Below, piece by piece: positions 1 to 4,810 of a DNA stretch of 6,666 nt. The DNA lies in contig JASHYD010001037.1 of NCBI GenBank assembly GCA_030043175.1, positions 1 through 6,666 of the forward strand, in the 5' to 3' direction. A model generated the notes under the pieces. It did no database searches, was not told where the DNA came from, and saw nothing but the letters and a program-made list of their open reading frames with translations. A program made the translations under genes and the position numbers. This stretch comes from Xanthobacteraceae bacterium. GTDB lineage: Bacteria > Pseudomonadota > Alphaproteobacteria > Rhizobiales > Xanthobacteraceae. Numbering within the stretch: the stretch's first letter is position 1; every line of letters starts with the position of its first letter.

Positions 1-141
1 GACGGGCCGCAGCAGCTTGCGACTCTGGTCAAAAACATTGCGCGCCCGAGCGACTACGTGGTCTGCCTGGGGGCAGGCAGCATCACCCAATGGGCCTACG
101 CCCTCCCGGGCGAGCTCGCCGCGCTCGGCGCTGCGGCGTGA
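1..141 (+). CDS. murC: UDP-N-acetylmuramate--L-alanine ligase MurC, C-terminal end (partial)
   Basis: Frame 1 is open from the first base to TGA at 139-141 and encodes the last 46 residues of MurC. MurC is the cytoplasmic ATP-dependent ligase that adds L-alanine to UDP-N-acetylmuramic acid, the first amino-acid step of peptidoglycan precursor synthesis. The recognisable part is [20 protein letters not shown], a conserved signature near the C-terminus of MurC proteins, preceded by a helix-like segment ending in ARPSDY. The start and the ATP-binding and central domains lie outside the window. MurB follows on the same strand, as in the usual dcw order murG-murC-murB. The identification is by remembered family sequence and is firm despite the short length. 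Confidence 0.93.
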   Translation, partial: DGPQQLATLVKNIARPSDYVVCLGAGSITQWAYALPGELAALGAAA

Positions 142-176
142 ACCGGTTCCTGAACCGTAGCCCGCAAGCGCTGCGG

Positions 177-202
177 CATCCGGGAACGGCCCACCCCGGA
201 TG
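177..202 (+). promoter_or_regulatory. Inverted repeat in the murC-murB spacer
   Basis: CATCCGGG (177-184) and CCCGGATG (195-202) form a perfect 8-bp stem with a 10-nt loop. The 3' arm contains the ATG at 200-202, the most upstream in-frame start for murB. That makes this ATG an unlikely initiation site and favours the start at 314. There is no T-run afterwards, so it is not a terminator. A second small hairpin, CGGTTC/GAACCG at 144-157, lies just after the murC stop. Any regulatory role is inference. Confidence 0.4.
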
Positions 203-313
203 TCGCTGCGCTTAATTCGGACGGCAAGATCGCCACCGGTTTGCGCGGCTATCGAGCGTATGCAAATGGATGGACCTGGCGCGGGAAAAACTGCGTCGCT
301 ATGTCTCTCAAGC

Positions 314-1258
314 ATGAGCCAAGAATTGGACCTTACCACTGTCGTCGACCTGCGCGCCGGGATGGCCGGCCTGCGCGGACGCCTCCTCGCCAACCAGCCG
401 CTGTGCGAGTTCACCTGGTTCCGGGTGGGCGGGCCGGCACAGCTTATGTTCCTACCGGAGGACGAAGCTGACCTGTCGTACTTCCTGGCCCATCTGCCGC
501 CGGAGATTGCCGTCACCATCATCGGGCTCGGCTCCAATCTCATCGTCCGCGATGGCGGCATTCTCGGCGTGGTGATCCGCCTCGGCCGCGGATTTGCCAA
601 CATCACGACGGAGGCGGACGCACGCATCCGCGCCGGGGCCGCGGTGCCTGACGTGAAAGTGGCGCGCGCCGCGCAGGACGCCGCGATTGCCGGGCTCGCA
701 TTTCTCCGCGGCATTCCGGGCGCAATCGGCGGCGCATTGCGCATGAACGGCGGCGCCTATGGGGGCGAGACCAAAGACGTGCTCGTCGCGGCGCGCGGCG
801 TCGATCGAAAGGGTCGCATCCGCACCTTCACCAACGCCGACATGCACTACGCCTATCGTGACTGTGGCGTGCCGGGGGACGTGATCTTCACCGAGGCGCT
901 ATTTGAGGGGACGGCCGGCGATCCGGCCGTCATCGCTACCGAGATGGATCGAATCACCGAAAGCCGCGAAGCGACTCAGCCGATCAAGAGCCGTACCGGC
1001 GGCTCGACCTTCAAAAATCCGCCCGGCCACAAGGCTTGGCGGCTCATCGACGCCGCGGGATGCCGCGGTTTGACGGTGGGGGCCGCCCAGGTTTCCGAGC
1101 TGCATTGCAACTTTCTGATCAACCGGGGCGGAGCCAGCGCGGCCGACATCGAGCAGCTCGGCGAGACCGTACGGTCGCGGGTTCGCGAAACGTCAGGCGT
1201 CGAGCTCGAATGGGAGATCAAGCGGATCGGCGTTTGCCGGACTGTCAGCAGCGACTAA
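314..1258 (+). CDS. murB: UDP-N-acetylenolpyruvoylglucosamine reductase MurB
   Basis: MurB is a cytoplasmic FAD enzyme that uses NADPH to reduce UDP-GlcNAc-enolpyruvate to UDP-N-acetylmuramic acid. From the ATG at 314 it has 314 residues, normal for alphaproteobacterial MurB. Visible motifs are FRVGGPAQ near residue 37, the FAD-binding [12 protein letters not shown] (71-82), [18 protein letters not shown] (133-150), the YR pair (181-182), GGSTFKNP with the likely catalytic Ser231, and the C-terminal [11 protein letters not shown] and EIKRIG with Glu301. The frame stays open up to ATG 200, but that adds 38 residues without family character and its ATG lies in a hairpin. ATG 314 sits the expected distance before LRGRLLANQ, although neither start has a good Shine-Dalgarno sequence. 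A short tail, CRTVSSD, follows the usual end. The gene is probably co-transcribed with murC; ddlB, usually next, is missing. Confidence 0.95.
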   Translation: MSQELDLTTVVDLRAGMAGLRGRLLANQPLCEFTWFRVGGPAQLMFLPEDEADLSYFLAHLPPEIAVTIIGLGSNLIVRDGGILGVVIRLGRGFANITTEADARIRAGAAVPDVKVARAAQDAAIAGLAFLRGIPGAIGGALRMNGGAYGGETKDVLVAARGVDRKGRIRTFTNADMHYAYRDCGVPGDVIFTEALFEGTAGDPAVIATEMDRITESREATQPIKSRTGGSTFKNPPGHKAWRLIDAAGCRGLTVGAAQVSELHCNFLINRGGASAADIEQLGETVRSRVRETSGVELEWEIKRIGVCRTVSSD

Positions 1259-1440
1259 TGCCCGATTTACAAGGAAAACTTCACTGCCTGTATCGCGTGG
1301 TCTGATGCGGCTATGTACCCGATTTGTGTATCGCGGGGCAACTCCCTGAAGCGAGAACCTGTCGTTTTTCCGATTTGGACAATCGGAGGACCCCGCCCCT
1401 ACCCGCCATGGGCCAGCCGCTCGCGCACCCTCGACACCGC

Positions 1441-1477
1441 CATCGCGGACCACTTGGCGCCTCAAGGCGTAGCGATG
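1441..1477. repeat. Nested inverted repeat
   Basis: Outer arms CATCGC (1441-1446) and GCGATG (1472-1477) enclose an inner stem CGCCT (1458-1462) / AGGCG (1465-1469). This makes a two-level hairpin within the gene-free region. No T-run follows. Function unknown. Confidence 0.4.
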
Positions 1478-1541
1478 CCTCGCCCCCGTCAGGCTCAGCC
1501 GCAGCGCCACGAGTGGACAAGTCAGCAAGCTCAGCGAACAC

Positions 1542-1558
1542 CGGAGGCAATGCCTCCG
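1542..1558. repeat. 17-nt near-perfect palindrome
   Basis: CGGAGGCA and TGCCTCCG are perfect reverse complements around a single central A at 1550. The element could form a hairpin or bind a dimeric protein. No gene is clearly controlled by it. Confidence 0.4.
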
Positions 1559-1744
1559 CACGCTTCGATAGCGGCCCCGCCGTTGGCTTCGGCGAGGTCA
1601 GCGTTGCCCAGCACCTTGCCACGCGCCTTAGCGCTGCGAGCGCCTGATGTGTGCGCTCGGGGGGCAGGCATAGCGGGGGCCGAGACCGCGCCAGCAGCTC
1701 GCTACGGAATCCTCCCGTGCGTTCTGGAGGCTGGCCGCTACCCC

Positions 1745-1758
1745 CTACCGGCCGGTAG
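1745..1758. repeat. Perfect 14-bp palindrome CTACCGGCCGGTAG
   Basis: The 14 bases are exactly self-complementary with no spacer, the form expected of a dimeric operator or a methylation/restriction-type site. It lies about 290 bp before the next gene start, in C-rich DNA, so chance occurrence is possible. Confidence 0.4.
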
Positions 1759-1863
1759 ATGAAAGACTCCCAAGCGGACTCCGCAGGCGCGATTTGAGGC
1801 TTCCCCCCGACCGACCGCCCATCCGCCCCCTGCGGCTCCAATGGCAGCGCCCGGTGGCTTGTT

Positions 1864-1885
1864 CTGCCGGCAGGTCCGCTGGACC
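1864..1885. repeat. Adjacent palindrome and hairpin
   Basis: A perfect 10-bp palindrome, CTGCCGGCAG (1864-1873), abuts a hairpin GGTCC (1873-1877) / GGACC (1881-1885) with a 3-nt loop. It adds to the local cluster of dyad symmetry. No function can be assigned. Confidence 0.3.
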
Positions 1886-2046
1886 CAATGTGCCGCCGAT
1901 GGTTTGCGCCGGTCCTTGCGTCCGGGTGGGGCCGACTTCGGACATAATTGAAATCGACATATCCGGACGAGCTGACGCGCTTGAGGTAAGCTCGCTTCCC
2001 AGCCACTCGAACACGATGTCATGACCATGGAGCCGAGTCTTTTGCC

Positions 2047-2583
2047 ATGACGTACACACGCCTGATCGGTGGACACCTGGATGATCCTCCGCCATGCGCC
2101 GAACCGACCTTGAAGGCAGTCGCTCTTGCGTCGCTCACTTGGGGGCGGCTTGAGCAGCACCTGGACATGCTCCTTATCAGCATTAATAAAGAGGACCACA
2201 CGACCGGTAAGTATCTCCCCACACCGAACACCTCGTTCCAGATGAAAATTGACCGCTTTAAGGACTGGTTCGTCAAAGACCAGCGGTTCTCGCGCTACCA
2301 CGACGTCGGACGCGCGCTCGCCACCCGGTTCAAAAACGCGGCTGCTGATCGGACAATCCTGACTCATTGCAATCTTCAAGAGTTCATCGAAGGGCCTCCT
2401 GCAAAGATGGTCATTCGAAACATCCTTATCAAAAGTGACGAGGTACACATGAACCGTGCCGAGTGGACTGAAGAGGCCATCAACAGCTTCGCCAAAAATC
2501 TGCGGGGAATGAACACCGTCTTGAAGGGCGTCAGCGACGAGGTTCTGACGCCTGACTTTCTCGAATCGCTTCGAGTATCTTGA
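2047..2583 (+). CDS. Hypothetical protein with HEPN-like R-x4-H motif
   Basis: This is a soluble protein of 178 residues with no signal peptide or membrane segment. The N-terminal part has a helical W-x2-LE-x2-LD-x-LL pattern (Trp32, Glu36, Asp40), followed by KIDRFKDWFVKDQRF (67-81) and then DRTILTHCN, giving Arg102-x4-His107. That layout resembles many small bacterial proteins with a W..LE..L..LL helix followed by RNxxxH, the motif of HEPN-domain RNases, although here Asn is replaced by Thr. HEPN membership is therefore inference. ATG 2047 is the first possible start after an in-frame stop at 1987-1989; the only purine-rich match, GGAG at 2029-2032, is rather far upstream. A longer open frame on the opposite strand (1738-2625) is judged a shadow, because only the plus-strand product reads like a folded protein. 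It stands alone, with no antitoxin-like partner recognised. Confidence 0.72.
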   Translation: MTYTRLIGGHLDDPPPCAEPTLKAVALASLTWGRLEQHLDMLLISINKEDHTTGKYLPTPNTSFQMKIDRFKDWFVKDQRFSRYHDVGRALATRFKNAAADRTILTHCNLQEFIEGPPAKMVIRNILIKSDEVHMNRAEWTEEAINSFAKNLRGMNTVLKGVSDEVLTPDFLESLRVS

Positions 2584-2597
2584 AGCCAACGTCGAAC

Positions 2598-2667
2598 GAC
2601 CCGAGTCGTCAACCGACGGCCACACTCTAGCAGCTCGGGTCCCAGCTGCGGTTTAGATGGTTTTTTT
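2598..2667 (+). terminator. Possible weak terminator after the HEPN-like gene
   Basis: GACCCGAG (2598-2605) and CTCGGGTC (2634-2641) are a perfect 8-bp inverted repeat starting 15 bp after the stop codon. A T7 run follows at 2661-2667. The 28-nt loop and the 19-nt gap before the T-run are poor for intrinsic termination, so this is tentative. Confidence 0.3.
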
Positions 2668-2802
2668 GAAAGCGGTCGGCAGGAATTGCCGAACTGGATT
2701 GCGCCGGCAGAGGCTCAGTTCGCGGCGAGGATCGAGTTAGCGCAGCTAAACGCTGTTGCGCGACAACTCCTCGCGCGATGCGCCGCAACCATCATAACGT
2801 GA
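2657..2802 (+). pseudogene. Coding-like remnant or frameshifted small gene
   Basis: Reading from 2668 to the TGA at 2800-2802 gives 44 protein-like residues beginning ESGRQELPNWIAPAEAQFAA and continuing with an amphipathic helix rich in Ala, Leu, Arg and Glu (RIELAQLNAVARQLLARC). No ATG or GTG start exists in this frame after the upstream stop at 2581. An ATG at 2657 lies just before a T7 run (2661-2667) but is in another frame; one more T would join it to the coding-like frame and give a 48-residue product. Possible explanations are a decayed gene, a slippage-controlled frame, a sequencing error in the homopolymer, or chance in GC-rich DNA. There is no Shine-Dalgarno sequence before 2657. 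A TTG at 2686 could start a shorter product but also lacks proper spacing. I do not recognise the family. Confidence 0.35.
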
Positions 2803-2820
2803 GTCAACCGACTCATCGAC

Positions 2821-2839
2821 TTCGCGAGGCGTTCGCGAG
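2821..2839. repeat. Tandem TTCGCGAG repeat
   Basis: TTCGCGAG occurs at 2821-2828 and again at 2832-2839, with an 11-bp period (about one helical turn). Each copy contains the palindrome TCGCGA. It lies 68 bp upstream of the small secreted gene and could be an operator; this is inference. Confidence 0.3.
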
Positions 2840-2863
2840 ATAGCCCTCAGTCCTCGGCGGCAA

Positions 2864-2888
2864 GGAACGCGGAACGGTCGGTGCCGTC
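2864..2888 (+). promoter_or_regulatory. Possible EcfG-type stress promoter
   Basis: GGAAC (2864-2868), a 16-nt spacer, and CGTC (2885-2888) match the alphaproteobacterial general-stress consensus GGAAC-N16/17-CGTT with one mismatch. A second GGAAC at 2871-2875 has no well-spaced partner. The implied transcription start, near 2895, would leave only the Shine-Dalgarno sequence before the ATG at 2907, which is tight. Weak candidate. Confidence 0.25.
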
Positions 2889-2906
2889 GCTTCATGGAGG
2901 ATGTCT

Positions 2907-3044
2907 ATGCGTCTCGTCGTTTCTCTGCTCACCGCTGTTTGCTTCATCGCTGTCGCTCAGGCGACCCCGGCCCCCAAGCCCAGCACCATCGACATCATCA
3001 GGCAGCCGCCGCTCCTTCGTCAGGAGCTGGCAGGTAACAACTGA
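2907..3044 (+). CDS. Small secreted protein, 45 residues
   Basis: This short gene encodes 45 residues. It begins MRLVVSLLTAVCFIAVAQA, a textbook signal peptide: Arg2, a hydrophobic core from about residue 4 to 17, and AQA before a likely cut after residue 19. The mature part would be about 26 residues, starting TPAPKPSTIDIIRQPP, proline-rich and ending in GNN, with no cysteine. GGAGG at 2896-2900 is six bases before ATG 2907, ideal spacing; the in-frame ATG at 2901 touches the GGAGG and is rejected. The stop is TGA 3042-3044 and a strong terminator follows at 3133, so it looks like a single-gene transcript. I do not recognise a family. Small exported proteins of this kind are common and mostly uncharacterised in Hyphomicrobiales. 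The function is unknown. Confidence 0.7.
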   Translation: MRLVVSLLTAVCFIAVAQATPAPKPSTIDIIRQPPLLRQELAGNN

Positions 3045-3132
3045 ATGACCACGTGTCAGTGGATCGGCGGCCGGCAGACACTCATTGCTTCTAACGTAAT
3101 CGTATTTTCTGCCGACCCCTTCGGCAGCCAAA

Positions 3133-3170
3133 GCCCTCCCTTGGGGGACCTTGGGAGGGCATTTGTTTTG
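3133..3170 (+). terminator. Rho-independent terminator
   Basis: GCCCTCCC (3133-3140) pairs perfectly with GGGAGGGC (3153-3160) around a 12-nt loop, and ATTTGTTTTG follows directly. The strong GC stem plus T-rich tail, 89 bp after the stop of the 45-residue gene, is the clearest terminator in the window. Confidence 0.78.
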
Positions 3171-3313
3171 GCCGACTGCTCAGGGCCGATTTGGAGGTGA
3201 GCAATTTGGCCGTTCCGGTCCCTGGCTCGTCACCCGGTGGTGGGAGACGATCGCCGGACCAACGGTGTGATAGGGACAACTGTTTCGCTGTGCTCTAATG
3301 GAGCGCCGGTATC

Positions 3314-3342
3314 TTGACCTTCTCATAGCCCTAACGTAAAGT
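3314..3342 (+). promoter_or_regulatory. Candidate sigma70-type promoter
   Basis: TTGACC (3314-3319) and TAAAGT (3337-3342) are separated by 17 bases, the optimal spacing, in a locally AT-rich stretch. Transcription from here would produce a leader of about 380 nt carrying both copies of the long direct repeat. A promoter nearer to 3732 is also possible. Confidence 0.4.
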
Positions 3343-3440
3343 TTTTACTTCGAGCGTTATACTGACTGCTCAATGTGAGTTGCACTTTTAGTTGTCAGGC
3401 GAGGGTGCCCACGTAAATTTGACTCCGAGCTGCCAGCGGG

Positions 3441-3473
3441 ACGTGCCGATGTCCCGTGAATTTAAAGGCAGCG
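3441..3473 (+). repeat. Long direct repeat, copy 1
   Basis: This 33-bp copy, including GTGAATTTAAAGGCAGCG, aligns with 3650-3684 with two substitutions and two single-base gaps (31 of 35 columns identical). The copies start 209 bp apart. Copy 1 is followed by TATATAGG. The gaps shift any reading frame, so the conservation is unlikely to be at protein level. It may be a regulatory site or part of a duplicated leader. Confidence 0.7.
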
Positions 3474-3611
3474 TATATAGGCCCGCGGCGGGTTATGCTC
3501 CATAAGGATCGGATGACGAGCCTACGCCTTAGCTCGTGATATCGCGCCCGGCGAAGCTTTTCGGGTCGCGGCGAGAGCGTGGTAATGGCAAACGATCAAC
3601 ACACAACCTGT

Positions 3612-3652
3612 TTGAAACCTAACGATGGTCATGAGCTGCTTAAAACTTAACG
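3612..3652 (+). repeat. Paired 13-bp direct repeats TTRAAACYTAACG
   Basis: TTGAAACCTAACG (3612-3624) and TTAAAACTTAACG (3640-3652) match at 11 of 13 positions with a 28-bp period. The second overlaps the start of copy 2 of the long direct repeat. Related CTAACGTAA strings occur at 3091-3099 and 3331-3339. The arrangement suggests tandem binding sites about 80-120 bp before the start codon at 3732; this is inference. Confidence 0.45.
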
Positions 3653-3684
3653 TGCCAATAGTCCTGTGAATTTCAAAGGCAGCG
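3650..3684 (+). repeat. Long direct repeat, copy 2
   Basis: This is the partner of 3441-3473. It includes GTGAATTTCAAAGGCAGCG and ends 47 bp before the ATG at 3732. It contains GTG 3666, an upstream in-frame start candidate for the following gene. The hairpin CGGGAC/GTCCCG that overlaps copy 1 is not kept here, so the hairpin is not what is conserved. Confidence 0.7.
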
Positions 3685-3731
3685 GGGTGCCCTCGACAGG
3701 CACATCCCGGTCCGAACGGGAGAAATCCATC

Positions 3732-4694
3732 ATGCGAACAGTCATCGTCGCCGCGAGCGCAGCCGCAGCCCTATTCTCATCGCCCGCGTTCACGCAACAG
3801 CCGAGTCAAGGTACGGCGTCGATCCCGGATTTCTCCGGCATATGGGGTCACCTCGCTGTTGGCGGTTTCGAGCCGCCGTTGAGCGGTCCTGGACCCGTAC
3901 AGAATCTTTCGCGCGTGACCATCGAATTAGCCGGGACGCTGGCTCCCTCTAATGGAGCCGTTACGGCCGGCGCGAGCCCTAACGGCGTGAGCAACATTGC
4001 CGAGCCGGTGGGTGACTTCACCAACCCGACTTTGAAACCTGAGGCGGCTGAGGTGGTGAAACAACAGGGCGAACTTTCCAAAAAAAAGATTGCCTTTCCT
4101 ACGCCCGCCAACCAGTGCTGGCCCGGCGGCGTGCCCTTCGTGTTTTGGAACATCGGGATGCAAATGCTCCAACAGAAGGACAAAGTTACGATTCTCTACG
4201 CAAACGATTATGATGTCCGGCACGTGTATATGAACCGCACGCATCCGGAGCATGTAACGCCCTCCTGGTATGGGGATTCCGTCGGCCATTACGAGGGCAA
4301 CACGCTCGTGATCGACACGGTGGGCATCAAGGTCGGGCCCTTTGCCATGGTTGATCAGTTCGGCACCCCGCATACCGAGGCGCTGCACGTCGTGGAACGC
4401 TACCGACTGCTCGACTACGAATCTGCGAACGAATCCCAGGACCGGGGCGAAAGAGAAATTTTTCGCCTCCAGGTCTCCGACACGGGTCTTGCGCGCAACC
4501 CGGATTACAAGGGTCCGGGACTGCTCCTCGAGTTTACGGTCGAGGACCCGGGCGTGTTCACAACCCCCTGGTCAGCCAGGATTACTTATCGGCGCCCGCT
4601 GGGCAGTTGGCCGGAATTCGTCTGCGCTGATAGCCCGCGAGACTATGTGGGCAGAACGATCGACCTTCCGCATGCCGACAAACCAGATTTCTAA
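3732..4694 (+). CDS. Exported protein of the PDFSGIW / YEGNTLVIDT type, function unknown
   Basis: This encodes 320 residues and is probably periplasmic. It starts with a signal peptide, MRTVIVAASAAAALFSSPAF, with cleavage likely around residues 19-22. Recognisable motifs are PDFSGIW (32-38), VRHVYMNRTHP (162-172), SWYGDSVGHYEGNTLVIDT (178-196), TEALHVVERYR (215-225) and EFTVEDPGVFTTPW (267-280). The set matches a widespread family of uncharacterised secreted proteins in Proteobacteria and Acidobacteria; I know of no established reaction. Cys129 and Cys298 could form a disulfide. ATG 3732 has GGGAG at 3718-3722 and begins the signal peptide, so it is preferred to GTG 3666, which would put 22 polar residues in front. 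An A8 run at 4080-4087 encodes Lys117-119 and is a possible slippage site. The hydrolase gene follows after 116 bp on the same strand without an obvious terminator, suggesting an operon. Confidence 0.85.
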   Translation: MRTVIVAASAAAALFSSPAFTQQPSQGTASIPDFSGIWGHLAVGGFEPPLSGPGPVQNLSRVTIELAGTLAPSNGAVTAGASPNGVSNIAEPVGDFTNPTLKPEAAEVVKQQGELSKKKIAFPTPANQCWPGGVPFVFWNIGMQMLQQKDKVTILYANDYDVRHVYMNRTHPEHVTPSWYGDSVGHYEGNTLVIDTVGIKVGPFAMVDQFGTPHTEALHVVERYRLLDYESANESQDRGEREIFRLQVSDTGLARNPDYKGPGLLLEFTVEDPGVFTTPWSARITYRRPLGSWPEFVCADSPRDYVGRTIDLPHADKPDF

Positions 4695-4793
4695 GACATC
4701 GCGTCTACGGGGGTGCCTACGGTGGGCAAGCATCCTGAAATTTAGTGAGCATCCGCGATTACGCTCGCGCGCGTCACAGGGATCAGTAACGGC

Positions 4794-4805
4794 GGGGAGG
4801 GAGGG
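4794..4805 (+). promoter_or_regulatory. Strong purine-rich ribosome binding site
   Basis: GGGGAGGGAGGG ends five bases before the ATG at 4811. It fixes the start of the hydrolase gene and predicts good translation independent of the upstream gene. Confidence 0.7.
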
Positions 4806-4810
4806 AAGCC

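Larger units (their letters stand above)
1259..2046. other. C-rich gene-free region after murB
   Basis: This 788-bp stretch has no gene I can support. Long open frames exist on both strands (for example 1311-2006 on the minus strand and 1313-1762 on the plus strand), but they overlap each other, lack ribosome binding sites and read as low-complexity Arg/Ala/Pro/Gly protein, as expected from GC-rich DNA. Nothing resembling ddlB is visible. The segment from about 1380 to 1870 is strikingly C-rich on the plus strand and carries several short palindromes, listed separately. A hairpin, CCGATT/AATCGG (1370-1386), lies about 110 bp after murB, but its T-run is on the 5' side, so it is not a plus-strand terminator. 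A CATAAT box (1943-1948) could be a -10 element for the next gene, but no matching -35 is seen. Confidence 0.6.
3171..3731. other. Long intergenic leader before the secreted-protein operon
   Basis: This 561-bp region has no supported gene. It is more AT-rich than the flanking DNA between about 3300 and 3480 and between 3590 and 3680, as expected for control DNA. It holds a candidate promoter, an imperfect 33/35-bp direct repeat and a pair of 13-bp repeats, listed separately. It also has small dyads: CGGGAC/GTCCCG (3437-3456), ACGAGC/GCTCGT (3516-3537) and TAACG/CGTTA (3332-3359). A 30-codon TTG-started frame (3206-3298) with GGAGGTGA before it is judged unlikely. The AT-rich parts plus repeats suggest a regulated promoter region for the genes at 3732 and 4811. 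Confidence 0.55.

Noticed and set aside
1370..1386. CCGATT/AATCGG hairpin as the murB terminator
   Set aside because: The T-run lies before the stem on the plus strand, and the minus-strand side is followed by A residues, so it fits neither orientation.
1311..2006. 231-residue minus-strand open frame after murB
   Set aside because: It is Arg/Pro/Gly/Ala-rich, has no ribosome binding site or recognisable domain, and overlaps open frames in other phases, as expected from GC-rich DNA.
1738..2625. 295-residue minus-strand open frame opposite the HEPN-like gene
   Set aside because: It is longer than the plus-strand gene, but its product lacks domain-like features and runs into the low-complexity region; the plus-strand product reads like a real helical protein.
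3206..3298. 30-codon TTG-started frame preceded by GGAGGTGA
   Set aside because: It is short, has a rare start codon, and its low-complexity product has no protein character; the Shine-Dalgarno match alone is not enough.
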